A stretch of DNA of 64,000 bases from CAVTWY01 sp963738615 (GCA_963738615.1 CAVTXI010000012.1:1116001-1180000); one strand, 5' to 3'; numbered from the stretch's first letter, positions 36,939 to 46,053 are shown. Translations and numbers: made by a program. Notes: generated from the sequence alone by a model not told the origin.

Positions 36939-37514
36939 ATGAAGACCAGAGTAGTAACCATCTTCTCGGGGCAAACATTCACCGTCCCCCAAGGTGTCCA
37001 ACGTATCGACAGCCACCATACGCATGGCTGGCAGCTCAGATACGGAGGTACACGGCTTTATTCCGACCACAGCGCCGACGGCACCGGTGCGGCCAACGCC
37101 CTGGTCACGGCAACGAAGGAGTTGATGTCGCGCATTGCGACACTACCGGCGCCGTCCCGGCTTCAGCGCACCCCCAACCACAGCAAGACGAACGACCTTC
37201 CGGTCGGCATTTCGGGGCCGATCGTGCGCCAGCGTGCGGGCTCGAACGTGCGCGACTGCAGCTTGTCGGTGTCGATACCGAGGTATGGGCTGACGCCGCA
37301 ACGGCGCAGCGTCTACATCGGTACCGAGAACACCTACACGCAGAAGAAGTTCAAGGAAGCGCTGGCGCAAGCGATCGAGATCCGCCGGGAGGCAGAAGAA
37401 GCCTACGAGCTTGCTGCCACCGCCGACAAACGCCTGGCCGCACGCAAGATCGCCGCGGAGTTGAAGGCCCAGCAGAGCAGCGCGACAGGGCGCGCCACCA
37501 GCCCAAAACGCTGA
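36939..37514 (+). CDS. Conserved hypothetical protein with an AP2-like N-terminal region
   Basis: The product is 191 aa from ATG 36939. GVQRIDSHHTHGWQLRYGGTRLYSD resembles an AP2/integrase-type DNA-binding beta sheet; the centre has LPVGISGP and SVYIGTENTYTQKKFKEALAQAIEIRREA, ending in a charged helix. I recall similar proteins in betaproteobacteria without assigned function. The last codons already lie in the tandem repeat that follows, so the stop may vary with repeat number. No partner gene is evident. Confidence 0.6.
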   Translation: MKTRVVTIFSGQTFTVPQGVQRIDSHHTHGWQLRYGGTRLYSDHSADGTGAANALVTATKELMSRIATLPAPSRLQRTPNHSKTNDLPVGISGPIVRQRAGSNVRDCSLSVSIPRYGLTPQRRSVYIGTENTYTQKKFKEALAQAIEIRREAEEAYELAATADKRLAARKIAAELKAQQSSATGRATSPKR

Positions 37515-37601
37515 ACGTCAGGCGCTGAACGTCAGGCGCTGAACGTCAGGCGCTGAACGTCAGGCGCTGAACGTCAGGCGCTGAACGTCAGGCGCTGAAC
37601 G
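37509..37601 (+). repeat. 14-base tandem repeat with an internal dyad
   Basis: Six full copies of CGCTGAACGTCAGG plus a partial seventh. Each unit contains CTGA-ACG-TCAG, a four-base inverted repeat with a three-base loop, so the array can form a string of small hairpins. It overlaps the 3' end of the hypothetical gene (stop at 37512-37514) and lies between convergent genes, ahead of a hairpin at 37616-37632. Confidence 0.92.
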
Positions 37602-37615
37602 CTGAAGGCCTGGAC

Positions 37616-37647
37616 AGCGCGCGATGCGCGCTTCCGGGCGGTTTTTT
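37616..37647 (+). terminator. Hairpin and T-run between convergent genes
   Basis: AGCGCGC (37616-37622), a three-base loop, and GCGCGCT (37626-37632) form a perfect seven-base stem. Six T residues follow at 37642-37647, but nine bases separate them from the stem, which is longer than ideal for an intrinsic terminator. The T-run touches the stop codon of selD on the other strand. Confidence 0.4.
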
Positions 37648-38711
37648 CAGCGAACCACCAGCGCTGCGCCTTCCTGCTTCGCCGTCGCGCGGCCCACCCG
37701 CGCGGCATGGGCAAAGCCGTGCTGGCGGAAGATCTCGAGCACCGCGGGTTCGCAGGCGGGGTCGCAAGCAACGAGCAGGCCGCCGCTGGTCTGCGGGTCG
37801 GTCAGCAACGCGTGATCTGCAGCGGGGAAGCCTTGCGGCAACCGCACTTCGTGGCCATAGGCGCTCCAGTTGCGCGCCGACGCGCCGGTGATCAGGCCAC
37901 GCCGTGCGAATTCGGCAGCGGCGGGCAGCAACGGCACGCTGGCCCAATCAAGCTCGATGGTGCAACCGCTGCCGCGCGCCATCTCGAGCGTGTGCCCCGC
38001 CAGCCCGAAGCCCGTCACGTCCGTCAAGGCGTGCACGTCGGCCAGCGCTGCCAGATCGGGCCCAGGCGTGTTGAGCTTGGTGGTAGCTTCGATCATCGCC
38101 GCGTAGCCCGCGGCGTCGAGTTCGTTCTTCTTCAACGCGGTGGCGTAGGCGCCCACGCCGATCGGCTTGCCGAGCACGAGCACGTCGCCGGGCTTCGCAC
38201 CGCCGTTGCGCCGCACCTTCGACGGATGCACCAGACCGATGGCCACGAGGCCGTAGATGGCTTCGGCCGAATCGATGGTGTGGCCGCCTGCGATCGGAAT
38301 GCCGGCCGCACGACACACCGACGCGCCGCCGTCGAGCACACGCGCGATGGTCTTCGGCGACAACACCGCGGTTGGCATCGCCACCAGCGCCAGCGCCATG
38401 ATGGGCTTGCCGCCCATCGCGTAGACGTCGCTGATCGCGTTGGTGGCCGCGATGCGGCCGAAGTCGAACGGGTCATCGACGATCGGCATGAAGAAGTCGG
38501 TCGTCGCGATCAGTGCCTGCTCGTCGTTGAGCTTCCACACCGCAGCGTCGTCGGCGGTTTCGATACCGACGAGCAGTTCGGGCGGGATCGGCAGGGCCGT
38601 CGTGCTCTCGAGGATCTGCGCCAACACACCGGGCGCGATCTTGCAGCCGCAGCCTCCCCCGTGGGAGAGCGCGGTCAAGCGTGGTTCAGGGGGCGGATGA
38701 GGGTCGTTCAT
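37647..38711 (-). CDS. selD: Selenide, water dikinase (selenophosphate synthetase)
   Basis: The product is 354 aa, full length. The N-terminal SHGGGCGCKIAPG contains the catalytic Cys and Lys (Cys form, no in-frame TGA). Further motifs are DDAAVWKL, TTDFFMPIVDDPFDFGRIAATNAISDVYAMGG and LLTDPQTSGGLLVA. It makes selenophosphate from selenide and ATP. The ATG is 25 bases after the egtD stop on the same strand. No selA, selB or mnmH (the usual selenophosphate users) is in the window. Confidence 0.93.
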   Translation of the reverse strand: MNDPHPPPEPRLTALSHGGGCGCKIAPGVLAQILESTTALPIPPELLVGIETADDAAVWKLNDEQALIATTDFFMPIVDDPFDFGRIAATNAISDVYAMGGKPIMALALVAMPTAVLSPKTIARVLDGGASVCRAAGIPIAGGHTIDSAEAIYGLVAIGLVHPSKVRRNGGAKPGDVLVLGKPIGVGAYATALKKNELDAAGYAAMIEATTKLNTPGPDLAALADVHALTDVTGFGLAGHTLEMARGSGCTIELDWASVPLLPAAAEFARRGLITGASARNWSAYGHEVRLPQGFPAADHALLTDPQTSGGLLVACDPACEPAVLEIFRQHGFAHAARVGRATAKQEGAALVVR

Positions 38712-38736
38712 TCACTCGTCACTTATGGGCTTGGTT

Positions 38737-39690
38737 TCATTGCGCCAGCATCACTGCGAACCAGTCTTGGTCATCGGACCAGACCTGCACGCGGTCGAAG
38801 CCGGCTTCTTGCAGCAGGTGCACGAATCGCTCGCGCTCCCACTTGTAGGAATATTCGGTCAGGATGCGCTCGCCCGCGTCGAAGCGCCGCTCGCCATCTG
38901 GCCAGGTCACAACCGTCGTGCGCCGCGCCTCGAGGTGCATCTCGATGCGCGAATGCTCGCGGTCGAAGAAGGCCACGTGCTTCCACTGCGCCACGTCGAA
39001 GTCGCTGCCGATCAGCCGGTTCAGGTGCGCCAGCAGGTTGAGGTTGAACGCGGCCGTCACGCCCAGCGCATCGTCGTAGGCCGGCTCGAGCACATCAGCG
39101 GGCTTGATCAGGTCGACCCCGATCAGCAGTGCACCGCCGGCAGACACCTCGCGTGCGTCGCGCAGAAAGCGTCGCGCGGCGTCGGGCTGGAAGTTGCCGA
39201 TCGAAGAGCCCGGGTAGAACACCAGTGCAGGCCCGGTCAGTACCTGCGCCGGCAGATCGAGCCGGGACGAGAAATCGGTGCCCACGCCGACCATGTCGAT
39301 GTCACGGTGCTCGCGCGCAAGGCACGCCAGCACACCCTTCAGATACGCCGCGGAAATGTCGACCGCCACGTAGCGAGAGGGGCGAAACGTTGCGAACAGT
39401 GCGCTCGCTTTTTCGCAATTGCCGGCGCCCAGGTCGATCATCGTTGGCGTGCTGCCGCAGCGTTCACGCATCGCCGCGGCCATCGCGTCAGCGTGGGTCG
39501 AGAGGATCGCGGCTTCGGTACGTGTCGGGTAGTACTCCGTCAACGCGGTGATGGCCGAGAAGAGCCTCGATCCCAGGTCGTCGTAGAAGAACTTTGGCGG
39601 CACGGCGGCCGGCCGCGCCAGCAGCCCCCTCTTAGCCTCGGCGGCCGACGCTGCGGGGTCAATCGTGACATGTTGGACAAAAGTAGGCAT
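38737..39690 (-). CDS. egtD: L-histidine N-alpha-methyltransferase EgtD-like
   Basis: The product is 317 aa from ATG 39690. It shows KFFYDDLGSRLFSAITALTEYYPTRTEAAIL (substrate part), the SAM motif IDLGAGNCEKA, then VFYPGSSIGNF, LIGVDLIKP and AAFNLNLLAHLNR, all as in EgtD. EgtD makes hercynine (trimethylhistidine), the scaffold of ergothioneine and selenoneine. No egtB or senA sulfoxide- or selenoxide-synthase-type gene is present within the window. It is the upstream gene of a likely two-gene unit with selD. Confidence 0.92.
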   Translation of the reverse strand: MPTFVQHVTIDPAASAAEAKRGLLARPAAVPPKFFYDDLGSRLFSAITALTEYYPTRTEAAILSTHADAMAAAMRERCGSTPTMIDLGAGNCEKASALFATFRPSRYVAVDISAAYLKGVLACLAREHRDIDMVGVGTDFSSRLDLPAQVLTGPALVFYPGSSIGNFQPDAARRFLRDAREVSAGGALLIGVDLIKPADVLEPAYDDALGVTAAFNLNLLAHLNRLIGSDFDVAQWKHVAFFDREHSRIEMHLEARRTTVVTWPDGERRFDAGERILTEYSYKWERERFVHLLQEAGFDRVQVWSDDQDWFAVMLAQ

Positions 39691-39893
39691 GCGAAGGCTG
39701 GACCGGTGTTCCCGAAGGTGTCGGATGGTGTGTGATGTGCGGTGGACGCGACGTGGGGAACAAATATTGCCGCTGATGTGTCGCACCCGTGCATCCTGCC
39801 GCGACTGTCTCACGTAGTCATCACAGCCGCGTGGAGCTTACGTCAACGGTGAGACACTCGCGCGCACTCCTCGAACGCCCTCACAACCGCTTC

Positions 39894-41246
39894 ATGCAGC
39901 GCCCCCGCCTGGCCACACTGTTCAGCTATGACTGGGACGCCGCAGGCTTCGCGCGCCAGGGCTCGCAGCTTGCGTTTGACCATGCCGGCTTCGACCTGTT
40001 CTCTTTCCCGAGCAACGCACGGATTATCGGGTTCGACCTGAACCGCTTCGCCGACCAACAAGCACGGCGCGGACGCAAGCGCGGCTGGGTCGGCGTGGTC
40101 TCGCATCACGAACAGTACGGCGCACTGTCAGCGGCGCTGATCGCCGAACGCATGGGTCTGCCCGGCACCTCACCCGAGTCGATCATCGCCGCGCAGCACA
40201 AGCTTCACGCGCGCCGCGTGCTCGACCGCGTGGCACCCGAAGCGAACCTGCGCTTCGAGGAACTCGACGCGGACTATGGCGGCACCATCCCCGAAGGCGT
40301 GCGCTATCCGGCGTTCGCGAAGCCCGTGAAGGCCGCCTTCTCGGTACTGACCACGCTTGCCCGAAGCCAGCAAGACCTGAAACGCCACACGCGCTTCGGG
40401 CGCCGCGAGCTGTGGGTCATCCGCCGCCTTGTCGAACCCTTCGAGCGAGTCGCGCGTTCACGCATTGCCGGCATCGGCACCGCGCATCGCCTGATGCTCG
40501 AAGAGCCGGTGCCCTCCGGCACGGCGCAGTTCAACCTCGACGGGTGGGTGCACGACGGGCAGGTGCACGCGCTGGGTGTCGTCGACGCGATCATGTACCC
40601 GGGCACGCAAGCTTTCATGCGTTGGGAGTTCCCCAGTCGGCTGCCGAATACGGTGCAGACGCGCGCACTCGACGTGGCGCGGCGCTTCCTTGGCGCCATC
40701 GGGTTCTCGCGCGGCATGTTCAACATGGAGTTCTTCGTCGACGAGGCCAGCGGCAAGATCAGCGTCATCGAGTTCAACCCGCGCTTGGCCTCGCAGTTCG
40801 CTGACCTGTACGTGCGCGTGCTCGGCGTCGACCCGCATCACATGTCGCTGGCCATGGCGCTGGGCGAAGACCCCGCCACGATCCCGCGACTGGAACCCAC
40901 GGCGAACGTCGCGACCAGCTTCGTGTACCGCTCGTTCTCGGCCGCCGAAACGCCGCCCGCACCCACGCCCACCGGTGCACGTGCCTTTGCGCGATCGTTC
41001 CCCGACGGCTTGCACTTCGCGTTCCCCAAAGCCGGGCACGGCCTCGAGCGCGACTTCAAATGGCTGGGCAGCCACCGCTACGGCATCGTGCACCTGGGCG
41101 CGCACAACGCGGCCGAGCTGCGTGAACGCTGCATCCGCGCCAGCGCCCTGTTGGGCTGGCCCGCACCCTACGCCGACCTGCTGCACGCTGCCGACCCGCA
41201 GCGCTGGGGCGGGGCAGCATCGACTTTGTTCAATCCAGGAGGCTGA
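39894..41246 (+). CDS. ATP-grasp ligase-like protein, divergent from egtD-selD
   Basis: The product is about 450 aa from ATG 39894 (an ATG at 39789 would add 35 residues without similarity). ATP-grasp features are GLPGTSPESIIAAQHKLHARRVL, YPAFAKPVKAAFSVLTTL (nucleotide Lys), and the Mg-binding MEFFVDEASGKISVIEFNPRLASQ near residue 300. The family joins a carboxylate to an amine or thiol using ATP. The C-terminal ~100 residues are specific and unrecognised. It shares a 203-base divergent intergenic region with egtD, so coregulation is possible. Confidence 0.72.
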   Translation: MQRPRLATLFSYDWDAAGFARQGSQLAFDHAGFDLFSFPSNARIIGFDLNRFADQQARRGRKRGWVGVVSHHEQYGALSAALIAERMGLPGTSPESIIAAQHKLHARRVLDRVAPEANLRFEELDADYGGTIPEGVRYPAFAKPVKAAFSVLTTLARSQQDLKRHTRFGRRELWVIRRLVEPFERVARSRIAGIGTAHRLMLEEPVPSGTAQFNLDGWVHDGQVHALGVVDAIMYPGTQAFMRWEFPSRLPNTVQTRALDVARRFLGAIGFSRGMFNMEFFVDEASGKISVIEFNPRLASQFADLYVRVLGVDPHHMSLAMALGEDPATIPRLEPTANVATSFVYRSFSAAETPPAPTPTGARAFARSFPDGLHFAFPKAGHGLERDFKWLGSHRYGIVHLGAHNAAELRERCIRASALLGWPAPYADLLHAADPQRWGGAASTLFNPGG

Positions 41247-41251
41247 AGCCC

Positions 41252-41860
41252 ATGAATCTTTCTATGCACGCGCGCCGAGCACGGCACGCCACGGTTGCGC
41301 TGGTCATCGTCACCCTGATGAGCGGCTGCGCGATGATCACGCAGAACCCGTCGTCGTCACTCAAGCCTGTGAACGCGGTCGAGATGGACGGCGACTCTCG
41401 CGTGATGCTGAAGGGGCACGACGTCGTCGCCTACTTCACGCAGGGCAAACATGCACTGGGGACGAAGCAGCACTCGAGCCTGTACGAAGGCGTGACCTTC
41501 CGTTTCGCCAGCGCCGACCACAAGGCGCTGTTCGACAAAGAACCCAAGAAGTACCTGCCACAGTACGGCGGTTACTGCGCCAACGGCATCGTCTACGGCA
41601 TTCCGTGGGGCGGCGACGCCGACACGTGGCGCATGATCGACGGCAAGCTCTACATCTTCGGCGGCCAGGGCTCGAAAGACGGCTTCGAGGTCGACGTGCC
41701 CGGCAACATGAAGCTTGCCGAGACGTACTGGAAGGACGAGGTCGCGGGCAGCAACAGCTTCTACCAGCGCGCCAAGCGGCTCGTGTTCAAGGTACCGCAC
41801 TACAAGAGCGGCGAGCAGATCGCCAAGGACGTAGCAGCGGCCAAAGCGAAGAAGGGCTAG
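41252..41860 (+). CDS. YHS-domain lipoprotein
   Basis: The product is 202 aa. The N-terminus has a hydrophobic segment and a lipobox TLMSGC, so it is probably anchored in a membrane facing the periplasm. The YHS-like core is LKGHDVVAYFTQGKHALG ... FRFASADHKALFDKEPKKYLPQYGGYCANG, which carries a Cys-containing metal-binding pattern. It is five bases after the ATP-grasp stop and two before the next gene, so it is operonic with the fusion oxidoreductase. Confidence 0.82.
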   Translation: MNLSMHARRARHATVALVIVTLMSGCAMITQNPSSSLKPVNAVEMDGDSRVMLKGHDVVAYFTQGKHALGTKQHSSLYEGVTFRFASADHKALFDKEPKKYLPQYGGYCANGIVYGIPWGGDADTWRMIDGKLYIFGGQGSKDGFEVDVPGNMKLAETYWKDEVAGSNSFYQRAKRLVFKVPHYKSGEQIAKDVAAAKAKKG

Positions 41861-41861
41861 C

Positions 41862-44037
41862 GTGAGCGCCACCGCCAGCAAGCGCGGCCCTTGGAAGTGG
41901 GTCGTCATTGCCCTCGTTGCGCTGTTGATCTTCTGGGCCTGGCGCCACTACGACGTTGGTCAGTGGCTGACGCTCGATCGGCTGAAGGCCAGCCGCGAGT
42001 CACTGCTGGCGCTCTATCAGGCGCGGCCGTTCGCGACCATCGCGACCTTCTTCGCGGTCTACCTCGCGGTGGCGGCACTGTCGTTGCCGGGGGCCGCGAT
42101 CCTCACGCTTGCAGCCGGCGCAATGTTCGGCTTCTGGGTCGGGCTGCTGGTCGCATCGTTCGCGTCGAGCATCGGCGCGCTGCTGGCCTTCCTGGTCGCG
42201 CGCTACCTGCTGCGTGATGGCGTGCAGTCGCGTTTCTCGCAAGCAACTGGCGCCGATCAACGACGGCATGAAGCGCGACGGCGCGTTCTATCTGTTCACG
42301 CTGCGCCTGGTGCCGCTGTTCCCGTTCTTCATCGTCAACCTGTTGGTGGCGCTGACGCCCATTGCCGCGGGCACGTTCTACATCGTCAGCCAGATCGGCA
42401 TGCTGCTGGGCACGGGGGTGTACGTGAACGCGGGCACGCAACTGGCGTCGATCTCGTCGCTACGCGACGTGGTGTCGCCGGGGCTGCTGTTGAGCTTCGC
42501 GCTGCTGGGCATCTTCCCGCTGATCGCGAAATGGATCGTCGGCATCTTCCAGCGCCGCAAGGCGTACGCCGGCTGGCAGCGGCCGAAAGCGTTCGAGCGC
42601 AACCTTGTCGTGATCGGCGCCGGCGCGGGTGGGTTGATCACGTCGTTGATCGGCTCGGTCGTCAAGGCGAAGGTGTCGCTGGTCGAAGACCACAAGATGG
42701 GCGGCGACTGCCTGAACTTCGGCTGCGTGCCGAGCAAGGCGCTGATCCGCAGCGCGCGGCTCGCGCACCAGATTCGTCACGCGGGTGAGTTTGGGATCCG
42801 TGACGCGCAAGGCACGGTCGACTTCAAGGCCGTGATGCAGCGCGTGCACAACGTGATCAAGACGATCGCGCCGCATGACTCCGTCGAGCGCTTCACCGGC
42901 ATGGGTGTCGACGTGATCCAGGGCTACGCGACGATCACCTCGCCGTGGACGGTCGAGATCAAGAAGCATGACGGCAGCACGCAAACGCTGACGACGAAAT
43001 CGATCGTCGTCGCCACCGGTGCCGCGCCTTTCGTGCCGCCGATTCCAGGGCTGAAGGAAGCGGGCTTCGTCACCAGCGACAACGTGTGGGACCTCGAGGC
43101 GTTGCCGGCACGGCTGTGCGTGCTGGGCGGCGGGCCGATCGGCTGCGAACTGGCGCAAGCCTTCGCGCGCCTGGGGTCGAAGGTCACGGTGGTCGAGATG
43201 GCGCCGCGCGTGATGGTGCGCGAAGACGAAGACGCAGCCACGCTCGTCGCCGAGTCGCTGCGCGCCGACGGCGTGAGCGTGCTGGCGGGGCACAAAGCAT
43301 TGCGCGTCGATTCGACCGGCGGGGTGAAGAGGCTGATCGCGGAACACGCCGGCCGCGAAGTCGACGTGCCTTTCGACGTGTTGCTGTGCGCCGTGGGCCG
43401 CGCCGCACGCGTGAACGGCTTCGGCCTCGACAAGCTGGGTATTCGCCTGACCCCACGCAAGTCGATCGAGACCGACGCATGGCTGCGTACGTCGATGCCG
43501 AACATCTACGCCGTCGGTGACGTCGCCAGCCCGCTGCAATTCACGCACACCGCGGCGCATGAAGCTTGGTACGCCGCGGTGAACGCACTCTTCGGCCGCT
43601 TCAAGACCTTCAAGGCCGACTACTCGGTCGTGCCGTGGGTCACGTTCACCGAACCCGAAGTCGCGCGAGTGGGCTTGTCGGAGATGCAGGCGAAAGAACA
43701 GAACATCGCCGTCGAAGTCACGAAGTACGGCATCGACGACCTTGACCGTGCAATCGCCGACGGCGTGGCGCACGGCTACGTCAAGGTGCTGACGGTGCCG
43801 GGCAAAGACAAGATCCTCGGCGTGACGATCGTCGGCGACCACGCGGGCGAGATCCTGGCCGAGTACACGCTGGCGATGAAACACGGCCTGGGCCTGAACA
43901 AGATCATGGGCACGATCCACCCCTACCCCACGATGGCCGAAGCGAACAAGTACGCCGCCAGCGAGTGGAAGAAGAAGCACGTGCCGGAAGACTTGCTGCG
44001 TTGGGTGGCGCGTTATCACGCTTGGGAACGATCATGA
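41862..44037 (+). CDS. TVP38/DedA-like membrane domain fused to a mercuric-reductase-type flavoprotein, one frameshift
   Basis: The ~725-aa product starts at GTG 41862. Residues 1-235 are a membrane TVP38/TMEM64-type domain (LSLPGAAILTLAAGAMFGFWVG, FRKQLAPINDGMKRDG). The rest is a pyridine nucleotide-disulfide oxidoreductase: NLVVIGAGAGGLITSLI, the redox pair GGDCLNFGCVPSKAL, the second GxGxxG in CVLGGGPIGCELA, VGDVASPLQ, and the dimer-interface HPYPTMAEA. One extra T near 42236 breaks the first domain. The likely role is thiol, metal or quinone redox at the inner membrane. It is not a true MerA, as the N-terminal metal-binding domain and C-terminal Cys pair are absent. Confidence 0.82.
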
Positions 44038-44871
44038 ACATCGACATCCGTCGCCGCGCGCTGTTGGGTACGGTTCTCGGCGCGGGCTTCGGCCTGGCAA
44101 CCGCCACAGCCTTCGCGCAAAGCTTCGACCACACCCATGCCGCTTGGACGGCGCTGCTGAAGAAGCACGTCGTGCTGCTTCGCAATGGCCAGGCTTCGCA
44201 GGCGCGCTACGCCGGCTTCGCGCAGGACCGCGACGCGTTGAAGGGCTACCTCGCCTCGCTGGCATCGGTCAGCAAGTCGGCGTTCGATGGTTTCTCGAAG
44301 CCGCAGCAGATGGCGTTCCTGATCAACGCCTACAACGCCTACACGATCGAGCTGATCCTGACGAAGTACCCCGACCTGAAGTCGATCAAGGACCTCGGCT
44401 CGTTCCTGAACAGCCCGTGGAAGCAGAAGGTCGCGCCGCTGCTGGGTACCACGATGACGCTCGACGGCATCGAGCACGACACGCTGCGCAAGCGCGGCGT
44501 CTACGACGACCCGCGCATCCACTTCGCGGTGAACTGCGCGTCAGATCGGCTGCCCGATGCTGCGCGAAGAAGCCTTCGTGGGCGACAAGCTCGAGGCGCA
44601 ACTCGACGAGCAGGCGCGCCGCTTCCTGGCCGACCGCACGCGCAACCGCTACAACGCCGGCGCGGGCAAGCTCGAGGTGTCGAAGATCTTCGACTGGTAC
44701 GGCGAAGATTTCAAGCTCGGCCACAAGGGCATCGCTTCACCCGAGGCCTTCTTCGCGAAGTACGCCGATCAGCTTGCCGATGCCCCCGCCGACCGCGACG
44801 CGATGCGCGCGCAGAAGGCCGCGATCACGCATCTCGACTACGACTGGAATCTCAACGACGTGAAGCGTTGA
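44034..44871 (+). CDS. DUF547 domain protein, exported, one frameshift
   Basis: About 278 aa, coupled to the preceding gene by ATGA. The signal sequence starts MNIDIRRRALLGTVLGAGFGLATATAFAQ; an RR pair is present but the Tat motif is weak. DUF547 features are MAFLINAYNAYTIELILTKYP, SPWKQKVAPLLG, LDGIEHDTLRKRG, DDPRIHFAVNCAS and, after the break, the MLREEAFVGDKLEAQLDEQARRFL segment. An inserted A at about 44543 in TCGATC breaks the frame. The function is unknown; it co-occurs with the reductase fusion. Confidence 0.83.
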
Positions 44872-44890
44872 GCACGGCGACTGCTGCGGC

Positions 44891-45997
44891 ATGAAGAGGC
44901 TGGTCCTCGTCGGCGGCGGACACGCGCACGTGCAGGTGCTGCGCGCATGGATCGAAGCGCCGCTGCCCGACGTCGAACTGGTGCTGGTGTCGCCGACGCG
45001 CCTGGCGCCCTACTCGGGCATGGTCCCGGGCTGGCTGCAAGGCACGTACCGCTTCGACGAGATCAGCATCGACCTGGCCTCGCTCGCGCACGCCGCCGCG
45101 GCGCGTTTCATCGAAGACGATGTCGTGGCGATGGAGGCTGGCCCTCGCCTTCTGCGTCTGCGACGACACGACGCGCTGCGCTACGACGTGGCGTCGTTGA
45201 ATATCGGCTCGACGCTGTACCCACCCGCGGCCGGGCTGCTGCGAGGGCGACTGTTGTCGATGCGTCCGCTGGGTGAGTTGCGCGCCGCGTGGGACACACT
45301 GCTGGCCGGCCTGAGTGCGAACGAGCAAGGCTCGCGCCGCGTGATCGCCGCCGGTGGCGGCCCGGCCGGCGTCGAGTCGCTGCTTGCGGTGATGGCGCGG
45401 CTGCGGCACCAGCAGCCGGGCGTTCGTGTCGAGGGCCTGATCGTCACGATGGACGCCGACATCCTGCCGACCCACGCGAGCGCGGTGCGGCGCGCGGTGC
45501 ATCGGGCGCTGCGCAGCGCCGGTGCGAGCGTGATGGCGCGAACCGACGCCGCGTCGATCCAGACGCGCGACACCGACATCGTGCTGTGGGCCACCGGCGC
45601 GCAGGCGCACCGCTGGCCGGCCGGCAGCGGCCTCGACGTCGACGCGCAAGGCTTCGTGCGCATCGACGAACACTTGCGCTCGATCTCGCACGCCACCGTG
45701 TTCGCGGTCGGCGACTGCGCTTCGTGGCGCCCAGCACCCTTGCCCAAGGCCGGCGTGATTCCCGTTCGACAGGGCCCGGTGCTCGTGCACAACCTGCGCA
45801 CCGCGCTGACCGAAGGCGGCGCGTCCAGCTACGCACCCAAGCGTCGCCACCTTGCCCTGCTGGCCACGGGCGACGGCCGCGCCGTCGCCTCATGGGGACC
45901 ATGGACCGCGACCGGCCGTTGGGTCTGGCGCTGGAAGGACCGCATCGATCGGCGGTTCGTGCAGCGCTTCGCGTCGGTCGCAACGAAGGCAGCATGA
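44891..45997 (+). CDS. FAD-dependent oxidoreductase of the SelD-associated type
   Basis: The product is 368 aa. KRLVLVGGGHAHVQVLRAW is the FAD-binding start with the HAHV extension typical of the group found fused to or beside SelD; SPTRLAPYSGMVPGWLQG and GDCASWRPAPLPKAGVIPVRQGPVL also match. The NAD part has VIAAGGGPAGVESLLA. The fold is that of NDH-2 and sulfide:quinone oxidoreductase. Here selD itself lies 6 kb away on the other strand. A role in selenium reduction or supply for SelD is inference. Confidence 0.75.
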   Translation: MKRLVLVGGGHAHVQVLRAWIEAPLPDVELVLVSPTRLAPYSGMVPGWLQGTYRFDEISIDLASLAHAAAARFIEDDVVAMEAGPRLLRLRRHDALRYDVASLNIGSTLYPPAAGLLRGRLLSMRPLGELRAAWDTLLAGLSANEQGSRRVIAAGGGPAGVESLLAVMARLRHQQPGVRVEGLIVTMDADILPTHASAVRRAVHRALRSAGASVMARTDAASIQTRDTDIVLWATGAQAHRWPAGSGLDVDAQGFVRIDEHLRSISHATVFAVGDCASWRPAPLPKAGVIPVRQGPVLVHNLRTALTEGGASSYAPKRRHLALLATGDGRAVASWGPWTATGRWVWRWKDRIDRRFVQRFASVATKAA

Positions 45998-46053
45998 AGG
46001 TCTGGCGGCCTCGCCGCTCGGGCCCAGGCGAGCGCTTGGCCTAAGCTAGCTGC

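Noticed and set aside
37509..37601. A CRISPR-like array from the regular repeat.
   Set aside because: The 14-base units are directly adjacent without spacers, and no cas genes are present.
37647..38711. A selenocysteine codon in selD.
   Set aside because: The active-site position reads Cys and no in-frame TGA is needed to extend the gene.
41862..44037. A mercury resistance (mer) operon.
   Set aside because: No merR, merT, merP or metal-binding ends of MerA; only the reductase fold is shared.
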